From Actinoplanes xinjiangensis (GTDB lineage: Bacteria > Actinomycetota > Actinomycetes > Mycobacteriales > Micromonosporaceae), in contig NZ_QGGR01000007.1 of NCBI RefSeq assembly GCF_003148685.1, positions 248,001 to 312,000 of the forward strand: 64,000 nucleotides of DNA, written 5' to 3'. Shown here piece after piece: positions 26,309 to 35,633 of the stretch (position 1 is the stretch's first letter; each line of letters opens with the position of its first letter). The notes under the pieces were generated by a model. It worked only from the letters and a program-made list of their open reading frames with translations. It was not told the origin of the DNA and searched no databases. The position numbers and the translations under genes were made by a program.

Positions 26309-26340
26309 CCCGGGTGTCCATCGGTCGACGGACACCCGGG
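26309..26340 (+). terminator. Terminator of the diguanylate cyclase gene
   Basis: An 11-bp perfect stem (CCCGGGTGTCC / GGACACCCGGG) with a 10-base loop, 11 bp after the stop codon. Confidence 0.75.
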
Positions 26341-26433
26341 CTCCACGGCTCGGTCGTCCCGGCGGTGGCACCCCCGGCGGCAGCATGAATGCATCGCCAC
26401 CGGAACCGGTGGCCGCCACCGAGGGGGACTGCG

Positions 26434-27063
26434 ATGCAGCACAACGGGATGTCCGGGATCTTGCGCGGACTCGGCTGGGACCTGGGTCTGCCGCTCGTCA
26501 CCTACTACGGCCTGCACGCCGCCGGCGCCTCCGACACCACCGCACTGCTGGCCGGCACCGCGGGCGCCGCGCTGCGGATGGTGTGGATGGCGGTACGCAG
26601 CCGCACGCTCAGCCCGTTCTCGATGGTGATGGCCGCGGTCTTCGGTGTCGGCCTGCTCTTCACCGTCTTGACCGGTGACCCGCGCTTCCTGATCATCAAG
26701 CACTCCGCGATGGCCGCGGCGATCGGGCTGACGTTCTTGGTCACCGCGCTGCACGGCGGGCGGCCGCTGACCCTCGCGGCCCAGCAGAGTTTCCAGCCCG
26801 GCAAGGCCGGCGACCTGGCCGAGGCGTACGCCACCGACCCCGACGTCCGCCGCGGTCACCGTCTGGCCTCCCTGGTGTGGGGAGGTGGCCTGCTGACCGA
26901 GGCCGCGATCCGGGTCGTGCTGGTCTACCTGCTGCCGATCGAGATGATGGTCGGTGTCTCGACCGCCCTGACCGTGGTCACCTTCGCGATCCTGATCGGC
27001 TGGAACGCCCGCTACCTGGCCACCCACCGGCCGGCCCCGGCCACCGCCGCCGCTCTCGCCTGA
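26434..27063 (+). CDS. VC0807-like integral membrane protein
   Basis: 209 residues with about six hydrophobic helices (near 12-30, 35-55, 60-85, 88-105, 145-165, 175-195). The GGRPLTLAAQQSF block between helices four and five is typical of the VC0807/DUF3159-like group, whose job is unknown. GAGGGG seven bases before the ATG at 26434 fixes the start, not the earlier ATG in frame. It stands alone between two strong terminators. Confidence 0.75.
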   Translation: MQHNGMSGILRGLGWDLGLPLVTYYGLHAAGASDTTALLAGTAGAALRMVWMAVRSRTLSPFSMVMAAVFGVGLLFTVLTGDPRFLIIKHSAMAAAIGLTFLVTALHGGRPLTLAAQQSFQPGKAGDLAEAYATDPDVRRGHRLASLVWGGGLLTEAAIRVVLVYLLPIEMMVGVSTALTVVTFAILIGWNARYLATHRPAPATAAALA

Positions 27064-27084
27064 ACCCCGGTATCGCACCGTGAT

Positions 27085-27125
27085 CGCCGGTGCCGACGTC
27101 CGGATCGCGGACGTCGGCACCGGCG
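27085..27125. terminator. Bidirectional terminator between convergent genes
   Basis: An 18-bp perfect stem with a 5-base loop, in the gap between the VC0807-like gene and the FtsX-type permease gene. Symmetry fits both directions. This is the longest perfect stem seen in the window. Confidence 0.9.
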
Positions 27126-27151
27126 TCGTGTGGTGCGGCAGACCCGGGCCG

Positions 27152-29404
27152 CTACTCGCTGCGCAGGTTGCCCGGCCGCGTCAGGCGCAGCAGCGTCGGC
27201 AGTGCCGCGGCGGTCGTCCCGAGAACGACCAGCGCGGCCATCCCGGACGTCGTGCCGATCCCGAACCAGTCCACCGTGACCGGTGCCTGCACCGCCGCCA
27301 TCAGGATCGCCGCCAGGCCGCTGCCGAATCCGATCGCCAGCGTCATGCCGAGCAGCACCGGCACCGCGGCCTGCAACAGCACCGAACCGGACATGGTGCG
27401 CCGTCGGGTGCCGAAGGCGACCAGCACGGCCAGAACCCGGCGCCGCTCCCGCATCTGCTCGGCCACGTTGACCACCATGCTGGCGCCGATCAGCACGAGC
27501 ATCGCGATCGTGCCCGCCAGCAGGCCCTGCCGGATGGTCCGCAGCGCACTGGCGACGGCGTCGTTGCCCGCACCGTAGACCAGCGCCTGCGGATCCATCC
27601 GGGCGGCCGTGTTGCGCAGCTGCTCCAGCGCGTTCGGGGTGCGGCCGTCGAGCGTCAGTGTGTAGCGCGCCTCGCCGGCGGGGAACGCGTCCGCCGCCGC
27701 GGCCGGGGTGAGCAGCAGCAGAGGCCCGTAGTCCAGCAGGCTGTCGGTGGGCACGACGTCCCGGGTCGACGCCGGTGCCGTCCACTGCCCGCCGCCCTCG
27801 ACCGTGAAGACCCCGGTGGTGGCCACGTTGACGGCGAAGGCGTCGCCGTCGGTGCAACCGGGCAGCGCCGCATAGCCCTCGAGCGCCGCGCAACTGCCGA
27901 TCCGCACGGTGACCTCGGACCCGTCCCGGCCGGCCCGCGCGATCCGCACGGTCTCGACGGTCTGGACGCCGGGTGTCTCCCGCAGGGCGGTGGTCCACGT
28001 ACCGACCGGGAGATCCGTCTGCGGCAGGACCTGCTGCCGGGCCACCGCGGCCGGCGTGCCCCCGGAGCCGGTGACCTGGGTCTCGATGGCGCTCACCAGC
28101 CCCTGGACCGCGATCACCCCGGCCACCGAGACGGCGATGCCGGAGACCGCGCGGACCGCGGTGCCGCTGTCGAGTTGCAGCCGGCGGACCGCCAGCTCCC
28201 AGGCGACACCGCCACCACCGAGCCGGTGCACAACCGCGTCGACCAGCCACGGCAGCAGCAGGGCCAGGCCGATCAGCAGCAGCGCGACCCCCGCGGCGGC
28301 CTGGAACTCGGTGGCTCCGGACCCCGGCCCCTCGCCGAGCCCGTTCGTCAACGGCCAGAGCAGCGCGATGCCGGCCACCGGCAGGATCAGCCGCCACCAC
28401 AGCCGCCGCCGGACGGTGGTGCTGAGCCGCACCACGCCGAGCGGCTCCACCACGACCCGGCGCATCGCCGACAGCGTGACCAGGACGGCCACCGCCGGAA
28501 CGCCCAGCGCGATGAGCGCGGCCAGGACCGGGACCGGGCGCATGTCGGACAGGTAGAAACTGAGCGGCCCGGTCGCATACCGGTGGGCCAGCAACGCCGC
28601 ACCGGCGGCCAGAACCGTACCCACGAGCAGGCCGAGCACGGCACCGGCGAGGGTCTCGCCGGCGGCGATCCGCCGGGTCATACCGGCGTCGGAACCGACC
28701 AGGCGCAACGCGGCGAGCCGCTTGTCGCGGGCCTCGCCGCCGAACCGGACGGCACTGGCCATGAACACCATGACCGGGGTCAGCAGCACCACCATCCCGA
28801 CCGCGGTGAGCAGCAGCATCACCGGGGACACGCCCTCCTCGGTATAGCTGTGGCCGAACGCCTCGATCCGGCGGCCGGTGTCCTCGGTGAGGGTGTCGGT
28901 CCCCAGGTAGAAGGCGAGATCGGCGGGACCGGTCAGGCCGTCGTCACCGATCGTCCCGACGATCCGGGCTTCCCACCGCCGGCCCAGCACCGGATTGTCC
29001 TCGATCAGCCGCCGCAGAGCGGGGGAGACCAGCATCTCGCCGGGTTTCGGCAGCGCGGTGACGCCGGGCGGGACCGGTGGCCGGGAGCCCTCCGGCTGGA
29101 GCATCCGGCCGTGGATGGCGTCGTCGTGGAAGGTGGTCGTGGCGATACCGATCAGCATGGTGCCGTCGCCGCGCGGGACCTCCCGCTCGCTGTCCACGGC
29201 CTCGGTGCGGGCACTCTCCCGATCGCCGCTCGCCTCGAGGGCGGCCGGGAGAGCGGCCAGGCACAGCAGCAGCGCGACACCGACGCCGGTGCCGGCCGCG
29301 ATCAGCGTGAGCCGGGCCCAGCCGGCCCGGCCGCCGGCGACGCTCATCCGGGCGCCGAGCCCGAGCTCGAAGATCCACCGGCGGAGACGGCCACGGCCGG
29401 TCAT
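27152..29404 (-). CDS. FtsX-type ABC transporter permease
   Basis: 750 residues, with one helix near 30-50, a long extracytoplasmic domain, and two sets of helices (about 195-400 and 600-740) that correspond to two FtsX domains around a second large loop (about 400-590). MacB/FtsX-type permeases of this size and layout usually export peptides or pull lipoproteins and antibiotics from the membrane. The start overlaps the ATPase stop by 4 bp. Regulated by the PadR gene that heads the operon. Confidence 0.88.
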   Translation of the reverse strand: MTGRGRLRRWIFELGLGARMSVAGGRAGWARLTLIAAGTGVGVALLLCLAALPAALEASGDRESARTEAVDSEREVPRGDGTMLIGIATTTFHDDAIHGRMLQPEGSRPPVPPGVTALPKPGEMLVSPALRRLIEDNPVLGRRWEARIVGTIGDDGLTGPADLAFYLGTDTLTEDTGRRIEAFGHSYTEEGVSPVMLLLTAVGMVVLLTPVMVFMASAVRFGGEARDKRLAALRLVGSDAGMTRRIAAGETLAGAVLGLLVGTVLAAGAALLAHRYATGPLSFYLSDMRPVPVLAALIALGVPAVAVLVTLSAMRRVVVEPLGVVRLSTTVRRRLWWRLILPVAGIALLWPLTNGLGEGPGSGATEFQAAAGVALLLIGLALLLPWLVDAVVHRLGGGGVAWELAVRRLQLDSGTAVRAVSGIAVSVAGVIAVQGLVSAIETQVTGSGGTPAAVARQQVLPQTDLPVGTWTTALRETPGVQTVETVRIARAGRDGSEVTVRIGSCAALEGYAALPGCTDGDAFAVNVATTGVFTVEGGGQWTAPASTRDVVPTDSLLDYGPLLLLTPAAAADAFPAGEARYTLTLDGRTPNALEQLRNTAARMDPQALVYGAGNDAVASALRTIRQGLLAGTIAMLVLIGASMVVNVAEQMRERRRVLAVLVAFGTRRRTMSGSVLLQAAVPVLLGMTLAIGFGSGLAAILMAAVQAPVTVDWFGIGTTSGMAALVVLGTTAAALPTLLRLTRPGNLRSE

Positions 29405-30084
29405 CGGGCATGCTCCTGCTCGCGGACCCGGCCGTCGCGCACGACGGCCTCGCGGTCGGAGTAGGCCGCGACGCGTGCCTCGTGGGTGACCAGCACGACC
29501 GCCGCGCCGGTGTCGCGGGCCGCGGTGATGAACAGTTTCATCACCAGCTCGCCGTTGAGCGAGTCGAGCGCGCCGGTCGGCTCGTCGGCGAACACCACGC
29601 GAGGCCTGCTGACCAGGGCGCGGGCGACCGCGACGCGCTGACCCTGACCGCCGGACACCTGGCCGGGGCGTTTGCCGGCGACGTCACCGACCTCCAGGCG
29701 CTCCAGCCAGTCGGTGGCGGTGCGGTGCGCCTCGCGCCGGCCGGTGCCGGACAGCCGCAGGGGCAACGCCACATTCTCCACACAGGTCAGCTCCGGGACG
29801 AGCTGCCCGAACTGGAACACGAACCCGAACTCGCCGCGGCGCAGGGCACTGCGCTCGCTGTCGGACATCGCGGTGAGGTCGCGGCCGTGGTAGGCGACCC
29901 GCCCGGAATCGGGCTGGAGGATGCCGGCCAGGCAGTGCAGCAGCGTCGACTTGCCGGACCCGGACGGTCCCATCAGCGCGACCACCTCACCGGGCCAGAT
30001 GTGCAGGGAGGCGTCGTCGAGCGCCTTGGTCTCGCCGAAGTGCAGATGCAGGCCTTCGGCGACCAGCAGCGGTTGCTCAGTCAT
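29401..30084 (-). CDS. MacB/LolD-type ABC transporter ATP-binding protein
   Basis: 227 residues from ATG 30084, which has AGGGAGA upstream; an alternative GTG at 30108 overlaps the padR stop. Walker A GPSGSGKST, signature VSGGQGQRVAVARA, Walker B VVFADEPTGALDS, His in VTHEARVAA. The EPTGALDS form is that of FtsX-coupled exporters. A single nucleotide-binding domain. Confidence 0.9.
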   Translation of the reverse strand: MTEQPLLVAEGLHLHFGETKALDDASLHIWPGEVVALMGPSGSGKSTLLHCLAGILQPDSGRVAYHGRDLTAMSDSERSALRRGEFGFVFQFGQLVPELTCVENVALPLRLSGTGRREAHRTATDWLERLEVGDVAGKRPGQVSGGQGQRVAVARALVSRPRVVFADEPTGALDSLNGELVMKLFITAARDTGAAVVLVTHEARVAAYSDREAVVRDGRVREQEHAR

Positions 30085-30104
30085 CGGGGGGTCTCCCTGG
30101 GGAT

Positions 30105-30626
30105 TCACGGGCGGACTCGGGCGGCCAGGCGGTCCAGGCGGGCGGCGGTCAGCTCCAGCCAGCGCAGGTCGGCCTCGAGGTGGAACAGGGCGTGGTCGCA
30201 GATCAGCTCGTCAGCGAGGTCGCCGTCGGTCTTGCGGCGGGTCAGCTCCCGCATCATCCGCAGGTGCTCGGCGCGCTGGGAGTCGAGCACCTCGTCGGCG
30301 TCGCGGCCGGTCATCAGGGCCAGCACGACCTTGGTGTAGAGGGTGCTCTGGAGGTAGGGCTCCGGCTTCTCCGGCCGGCCGATCCACTCCGCCACGTCGG
30401 TGATCCCGGCGTGGGTGATCGCATAGCGCTTGCGCTCGGGACCGTCACCCGGCTCCGACTCGACCTCGACCAGGCCGTTCTTCAGCAGCCGGGCCATCGT
30501 CGAGTAGACCTGCCCGTAGTGCAGCGCCCGGTCACGCCCGAACGTGTCGTCGTAGGTGCGCTTGAGGTCGTAGCCGTGGCGTGGCCCGTTCTCCAACAGG
30601 CCCAGCAGAGCGAAGGTGACTGACAT
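30105..30626 (-). CDS. PadR-family transcriptional regulator
   Basis: 173 residues. Winged helix-turn-helix of PadR type: FALLGLLENGPRHGYDLKRTYD, then LHYGQVYSTMARLLKNGLVE with the conserved Gln-Val-Tyr and PERKRYAIT of the wing. A long C-terminal helical part (from LYTKVVLALMT) makes the dimer. It is the first gene of a padR-ATPase-permease operon, and a perfect inverted repeat starts 10 bp before its ATG. PadR/LadR-type control of an ABC exporter by its own drug is the known pattern. Confidence 0.92.
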   Translation of the reverse strand: MSVTFALLGLLENGPRHGYDLKRTYDDTFGRDRALHYGQVYSTMARLLKNGLVEVESEPGDGPERKRYAITHAGITDVAEWIGRPEKPEPYLQSTLYTKVVLALMTGRDADEVLDSQRAEHLRMMRELTRRKTDGDLADELICDHALFHLEADLRWLELTAARLDRLAARVRP

Positions 30627-30635
30627 GCGGGCTAC

Positions 30636-30665
30636 TATACACACCATGTATAAACTGTGTGTATA
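30636..30665 (-). promoter_or_regulatory. padR operon promoter/operator
   Basis: TATACACAC and GTGTGTATA form a perfect 9-bp inverted repeat with 12 bp between. On the minus strand TATAGT (30639-30634) is a strong -10 that overlaps the start-proximal arm, and the ATG is only 8 bp further, so the mRNA should be nearly leaderless. A bound PadR would cover the -10. It also lies in the short gap after the PPK2 stop codon. Confidence 0.8.
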
Positions 30666-30671
30666 TGCAGG

Positions 30672-31559
30672 TCAGGCAGTGAACCTGCCCGTGCACCGTC
30701 GTTCGGTGCGCATCAGCGCCACCTCGTCGGCGCCGGTGACGACGATCCGCGGATCCGGGGTGAAGTCCAGGTCGGCCGAGCGGTCCTTGTAGTCCGTCGC
30801 CCCCAGGATCACCTTCATCGCGTTCAGTCGCGCGAGCTGCTTGTCGTTGGAGCGAATGATCACCCAGGGGGCGGGGCGGGTGTCCGTACGCCGGAGCATC
30901 TCGTATTTGAATCCGGTGAAGTCGTCCCATCGATCCTGGGCCTGGAGATCGATCTCGCTGAGCTTCCACCGGCGCAGCGGGTCGGTCCGGCGGCGCTCGA
31001 ACCGGCGGGCCTGCTCCTCGCGCGTCACGCTGAAGTAGAGCTTGACCAGGATCGTCCCCTGCCGGATCAGGTCCTTCTCGAAGCCGGTGACACCGCGCAG
31101 GAAGTCGCGGTACTCGGCCGCGGTGCAGAAGTCGAACACCCGCTCCACCATCGCGCGGTTGTACCAGCTCCGGTCGAACAGGACGAGCTCGCCGCCGGCC
31201 GGGAACTCCGCCACGTACCGCTGGAAGTACCACTGGGACCGCTGCTCGGCGGTCGGCCGGCCGAGCGCGACCACCCGGCAGTGCCGCTCGTTCATGTACC
31301 GCGCGACCCGCCGGATCGCGCCGCCCTTGCCGGACGCGTCCCGACCCTCGAACAGCACGATCATGCGGAGGTTCTGGGCCTCCAGGTGCTGTTGCAGTTT
31401 CAGCAGCTCGACCTGCCAGGGACGCAGCGTGCCCTCGGCGTCGATCCGGCGGGCCAGCGCGTTGCGCTCGCGCCGGAGCCGGCTGACATCACGCAGCGCC
31501 TGCTCGTATCTCGCGGTGAGATCCGCCGGCGCCGTCGGGGGTGGTGTCGTCTCGGCCAT
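30672..31559 (-). CDS. ppk2: Polyphosphate kinase 2
   Basis: 295 residues, the size of a one-domain PPK2. Walker A-like FEGRDASGKGGAIRR, the lid Arg-rich ERHCRVVALGRPT, and Walker B DRSWYNRAMVERV are the three catalytic blocks. The enzyme uses polyphosphate to phosphorylate nucleoside mono- or diphosphates. An N-terminal helix (LRRERNALARRIDAEG) precedes the domain. It is divergent from the large LuxR regulator across 338 bp and ends just before the padR operator. Confidence 0.92.
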   Translation of the reverse strand: MAETTPPPTAPADLTARYEQALRDVSRLRRERNALARRIDAEGTLRPWQVELLKLQQHLEAQNLRMIVLFEGRDASGKGGAIRRVARYMNERHCRVVALGRPTAEQRSQWYFQRYVAEFPAGGELVLFDRSWYNRAMVERVFDFCTAAEYRDFLRGVTGFEKDLIRQGTILVKLYFSVTREEQARRFERRRTDPLRRWKLSEIDLQAQDRWDDFTGFKYEMLRRTDTRPAPWVIIRSNDKQLARLNAMKVILGATDYKDRSADLDFTPDPRIVVTGADEVALMRTERRCTGRFTA

Positions 31560-31897
31560 CGGGCCTCCTCATCGGCGTCCACGGGTCACGGCGCTCCCAG
31601 GATCGCCGGGCGGTGACCGGTGCGCGTCATCCCTGCCGAGTGATCCGTGACGGCACGCCGTCACGGTGGCCGGCGGCCCGCTCATCCGGGGCGGATGAAC
31701 CGCTCACCGGGGCCGCCACCGGCACGCAGGGGGAACGCCGTTTCTCGACGATGCGTGCGAATACCGGCGGTTGCCCCCCGCGTGCGCGCTGTGATTCGGT
31801 TTGCCGGGGGCAGTGAAGATCGTCGATCAAGAGGTGGGCGCCGTTACGCGAGCGGCGCCGTCGAGCGTGCCCGCAGAGCCGGGCTCTAGGGGGCGAC
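31560..31897. promoter_or_regulatory. Divergent region, ppk2 / MalT-type regulator
   Basis: 338 bp without a supported gene. A hairpin-like perfect inverted repeat CCGTGACGG-CACG-CCGTCACGG lies at 31645-31666, and a smaller near-palindrome GATCGTCGATC is near 31818. Neither could be tied to a known regulator. No clear -35/-10 pair for either gene. Confidence 0.35.
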
Positions 31898-34525
31898 ATG
31901 AGAGAACGGGCGGACCGGCGTGTCCAGACGCCGAGACCGATGGAACACACGGTGCCACCGCGGCTCCCGGCCGGGATGATCCGGCGTTCCCGGCTGATCG
32001 CGACGATGGACGCCGGCGTGCAGCGGGCGGCCACGCTGATCTGCGCCGGACCCGGCTGGGGCAAGACCGCACTCGCCGCGTCGTGGGCGGCCGAACGGGC
32101 CGGGGCCGGGGGCGGCGGGACGAGCCGAGGGGTCGCCTGGCTCACCCTGGACGCGCAGCACAACGAGCCGTCCCGCTTCTGGTCCGACCTGGTCCAGGCC
32201 CTGCGCGCGGCCGGAGCCGTCCCGTTCGACCGGGAGTACCCGGCCGCCGGCTTCTCCGAGGACGTCCTCCGCGAGGCTGTTCCCGCGCTGGCCGCCCCGG
32301 TCGTCGTCGTGCTCGACGATCTTCAGGCGATCACCGACCCGCGGGTCCTCGGCGCCCTCACCGGCATGCTGCGGCGCCACTCCGGGCGTCTGCGGTTCGT
32401 CCTGGTCACCCGTCGCGAACCGGATCTCGCGCTGCACCGGCTGCGGATCACCGGTGACCTCACCGAGATCGGCGCCGCCGACCTCGGGTTCCAGCTTGAC
32501 GAGGCGACCTCGCTGCTCCAGGCGCGCGGCCGCTCGCTCGATCCGCTCGCGCTCGCCGAGTCGGTCCGCCGGACCGAGGGCTGGCCCGCCGGCCTCCGGC
32601 TCATCCTCGACACCCCGGATCCGGCCGTCGCCGACGAGATCGTCGAGGAGTACCTGATCCGGGAGGTGCTGCCCGGCCTCGACGACCGGGTACGGGAGTT
32701 CCTGCTGCGCACCAGCATCCTGAACCGGGTCTGCGGGCACCTCGCCGATGCGCTGACCGGCGACCGCGACGGCCACCACACGCTGCAGTACCTCGCTCAC
32801 CGCAACCTGTTCGTCGAGCGCAGCGGCAACGGGCCGTGGTTCCGCTACCACCCGCTGTTCCGGGCCGCCCTGCGCCGCCGGCTCACCCGGCGCCGGCCCG
32901 GCGAGCCGGTCCCGCTGCACCGCGCCGCGGCCGGCTGGCACGAGAGGAACGGCGACGCCCTCATCGCGATCACGCATGCCGCGGAGGCCGGCGACTGGGA
33001 CCTGGTCGCCCGGTACGTGATCCGGCGCGGCCTGCCCCTGTTCACCTCGGCGGACCGGCCGCAGCTCGTCGAGGTGCTCCGGCGCATCCCGGCGGAGCGG
33101 ATGAACGGGTCCGCCGAACTGGGCCTGTGCGGGGCCCTGCTGCTGTACGCCCACGGTGATCACGCGGCCATGCCCCACAGCCTCGCCGCCGCGGAGGCGC
33201 AGCTGGCCGACCCCGTGAACCCGGCCGGTATCGAGGTCGGCGCCGCCATCGCCGTGCTGCGGGCCAACACCGTGGTGCGCTGGCGAGGCGACATGTACCA
33301 GGTGGTCGAGGCCGGCACCGCGGTGCTCCACGACCTCTCCGGGCGTACCTTCGACGAGGTCCCGGTGCTGGCGCAGTACCGGGCGATGATGCTCAACTGC
33401 AAGGGCGCCGGGTTGCTGTGGACCGGCCGGCTCGACCACGCCGACCGGTATCTGTGGGCCGCGACCAGCTCCGCCCGGACCGCCGACGTGCCGCTCTTCG
33501 AGATCAACTCCCGGGGGCTGCTGGCCCAGCTCGCCTTCGTCCAGGGCGCGCTGCGCGAGTCGGAGGCACACGCGGACGCCGCCGAACGGGTCGCCCGCCG
33601 CCTCGACGCGCAGCACCGGATGGCGATGGGGCCGGCATACCTGGCGCGGGCGCTCGTCGAGTCGGAACGGGGCCGCGAAGCGGGAGCCGAGGAACAGTTG
33701 CGCGCGGCGCTGCACGCCATGGGGGAACGACCGGAGGCGGTCCTGTCGGTCCTGGCCGGACTGGTCCGGGTACGCCTGCTGATCGACCGCGGCGAGACGG
33801 CGGCGGCCGGCGCCCTGCTGTCCCGCCTCGGTGCCGAGGCCGGGCCGCCGGTGGCCGCGCCGCTGCTGAGCCGGCTGCTCGCCCTGGCCGACGCGGACGT
33901 CCGGCTGCTGCTCGGCGACCCCGGGGTCGTCCTGGCCCGGTACCGGGGCCGGGCCGGTCTGCTGCCCGCCGAGCAACTCTGCCTGGCCCGGGCCCATCAG
34001 GCCAGCGGCAACCCGGCCGTCGCCGACGTCCTGCTGCGCCGGATCCGGGACGGGCCCGACCGGGTCGCCGCGGTCGGCGCCTGGATCCTCACCGCGCTCG
34101 CCGCCGACGCCCGGGGCCGCAGCTCGGTCGCCGGTGAAGCGCTCGCGCAGGCCCTCGCGATCGCCGAACCGGAGCGGATCCGGCGGCCGTTCCGCACCTA
34201 CGACGCCCAGCGGGTGCTGGTTCTGGCCGGACGGCGGCAGTGGCTGACCGACCTGTACGGCCCCTCCGGGAGCGGCGGTGTGCTCGCCGAGATAACCGGG
34301 GAGCTGCCGGTGATCTCCGGTGCGCCGGCGGCCGGCCCGCTCAGCGAACGCGAGAGGGACGTGCTCCAGTACCTGCCGACCGTCCTGACCGCCGCGGAGA
34401 TCGCCGAGAACCTCGGTATCTCGGTCAACACGGTGAAGGCCCACATGCGATCGATCTACCGCAAGTACGGTGTCGGCCGGCGCCGGGAGGCCGTGATCGC
34501 CGCCCGCCAGGCCGGCCTGATCTGA
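31898..34525 (+). CDS. MalT/LAL-type LuxR-family regulator (ATP-binding)
   Basis: 875 residues. N-terminal STAND-type ATPase (Walker A AGPGWGKTAL near residue 50; Walker B VVVVLDDLQAI), a winged-helix part (EYLIREVLPGLDDRVREFLLR, typical of MalT), a long TPR-like helical middle (about 370-770), and a C-terminal LuxR helix-turn-helix (LSERERDVLQYLPTVLTAAEIAENLG, SVNTVKAHMRSIYRKYG). Such proteins need ATP and an inducer to oligomerise and activate. In actinomycetes the inducer and target are mostly unknown. The long antisense frame over the same DNA is a codon-bias shadow. Confidence 0.9.
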   Translation: MRERADRRVQTPRPMEHTVPPRLPAGMIRRSRLIATMDAGVQRAATLICAGPGWGKTALAASWAAERAGAGGGGTSRGVAWLTLDAQHNEPSRFWSDLVQALRAAGAVPFDREYPAAGFSEDVLREAVPALAAPVVVVLDDLQAITDPRVLGALTGMLRRHSGRLRFVLVTRREPDLALHRLRITGDLTEIGAADLGFQLDEATSLLQARGRSLDPLALAESVRRTEGWPAGLRLILDTPDPAVADEIVEEYLIREVLPGLDDRVREFLLRTSILNRVCGHLADALTGDRDGHHTLQYLAHRNLFVERSGNGPWFRYHPLFRAALRRRLTRRRPGEPVPLHRAAAGWHERNGDALIAITHAAEAGDWDLVARYVIRRGLPLFTSADRPQLVEVLRRIPAERMNGSAELGLCGALLLYAHGDHAAMPHSLAAAEAQLADPVNPAGIEVGAAIAVLRANTVVRWRGDMYQVVEAGTAVLHDLSGRTFDEVPVLAQYRAMMLNCKGAGLLWTGRLDHADRYLWAATSSARTADVPLFEINSRGLLAQLAFVQGALRESEAHADAAERVARRLDAQHRMAMGPAYLARALVESERGREAGAEEQLRAALHAMGERPEAVLSVLAGLVRVRLLIDRGETAAAGALLSRLGAEAGPPVAAPLLSRLLALADADVRLLLGDPGVVLARYRGRAGLLPAEQLCLARAHQASGNPAVADVLLRRIRDGPDRVAAVGAWILTALAADARGRSSVAGEALAQALAIAEPERIRRPFRTYDAQRVLVLAGRRQWLTDLYGPSGSGGVLAEITGELPVISGAPAAGPLSERERDVLQYLPTVLTAAEIAENLGISVNTVKAHMRSIYRKYGVGRRREAVIAARQAGLI

Positions 34526-34627
34526 TGCGGACGGCCACCGCCGCCGGAGCGCCCGGCTCCCTGCGGGCCCTCCTCGATCTGGCATAGGGTCGGAACCGGA
34601 CAGGTACCAGAAGAGTGAGGGAGCGAC

Positions 34628-34837
34628 GTGACGCACCACGTGTACCGGCTCACCGAGGTGGTCGGCAGCAGCCCGGAGAGCATCGACGACGCCATCCGTA
34701 CCGCGGTGAAGAAGGCCGCCGAGACGGTCCGCAACATCGAGTGGTTCGAGGCCAAGGAGATCCGCGGCCAGGTGGTCGACGGCGAGGTCGCCCACTTCCA
34801 GGTCCTCCTGAAACTGGGCTTCCGCGTCGACGACTGA
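34628..34837 (+). CDS. Dodecin
   Basis: 69 residues from a GTG. VYRLTEVVGSSPESIDDAI, AETVRNIEWFEAKEIRGQV and HFQVLLKLGFRVD follow the dodecin fold of one helix and three strands. The Trp in IEWFE is the residue that stacks on flavin in bacterial dodecins. The protein forms hollow 12-mers that store FMN/FAD or riboflavin. A single-gene unit. Confidence 0.93.
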   Translation: MTHHVYRLTEVVGSSPESIDDAIRTAVKKAAETVRNIEWFEAKEIRGQVVDGEVAHFQVLLKLGFRVDD

Positions 34838-34871
34838 CCGGCCCCGCCGGCCGGCGCACGGACCGCCGCTC

Positions 34872-35447
34872 TCAGTGCAGGCTGTGCAGGAGCGCGGCGA
34901 AACCGGCCGGGTCGCGCAGGTGCGGGAAGTGCTCGGCGCCCACGTGGGTGGACCGGGGCAGCGCATCGGTCAGCCAGTCGCGGTAGACGGCCGGCAGGTC
35001 CGGGCTCCGCTGCGGCACGGCGAACTGGCGGTACGGCTCCGGGACGTCGTCGAGACGTGCCGGGCCGGTCCCGCCGATCGTGACCACCCGGTGAGCGCTG
35101 TAACGGGCCGCGAAGCGCTCGCTGACGTGGGCGGACTCGGCGTGCGCGATCAGGATCGGGGCGCGGCGCAGCCCCAGGCCGTACACGAGCGTCGCCAGGT
35201 CCTCGGCCAGGTCGTCGACGCCGCAGTGGGCACGCGGGGCGGACTGGCCGTGACCCGGCAGGTCGACGGCCACGGCGGTGATGTCGTCGCCGAGTTCGGC
35301 GGCCAGCGGCCACCACATGGTGCGGTCGTAGCGCAGCCCGTGCAGCAGGACGACCGGACGGCCGGACCGGCCCCAGCGGTCGTAGACGAGCAGGTCCGCC
35401 GGGGTGCCGTGGGTGTGGGTGGTACGCCGGGGCGGTTGTGGTCGCAC
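34872..35447 (-). CDS. Alpha/beta hydrolase-fold protein with altered nucleophile elbow
   Basis: About 191 residues from the GTG at 35447. The oxyanion strand VVLLHGLRYDRTMWWPLAAEL and the conserved VDLPGHGQS are present. The nucleophile elbow, normally GHSxG, reads AHAESA: the serine position is Ala103, with a Ser two residues later. A late His (AEHFPHL) remains. The cap domain is missing, so the protein is short for the family. Either it is inactive, or the serine is shifted. Upstream codons before 35447 look like filler. Confidence 0.7.
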   Translation of the reverse strand: MRPQPPRRTTHTHGTPADLLVYDRWGRSGRPVVLLHGLRYDRTMWWPLAAELGDDITAVAVDLPGHGQSAPRAHCGVDDLAEDLATLVYGLGLRRAPILIAHAESAHVSERFAARYSAHRVVTIGGTGPARLDDVPEPYRQFAVPQRSPDLPAVYRDWLTDALPRSTHVGAEHFPHLRDPAGFAALLHSLH

Positions 35448-35633
35448 GAGGATCGTCTTCCGGGTCGGCAGGCGAGTGGCGGGCGGGAGCGGCCGGCTCC
35501 TACACGCGCAGCACACTCGATCTGCCCGTCGCGACGCCCCCGCGACCCCGCACCGTCGGGTGTGGGCGCTCGATCACCCGTCCAGGATAACCGTGCTCCG
35601 CGGCGGGCGCCCGGGTCGGCGCCGCCGGGAGGC

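Noticed and set aside
27080..29464. 794-codon open frame on the plus strand over the FtsX permease
   Set aside because: Composition (Gln/Arg/Gly/His-rich) and lack of motifs show an antisense shadow of the permease gene.
31886..34966. 1026-codon open frame on the minus strand over the MalT-type regulator
   Set aside because: Arg/Gly/Pro/His-rich with no protein motif; it is the antisense shadow created by third-position GC bias over a well-supported gene.
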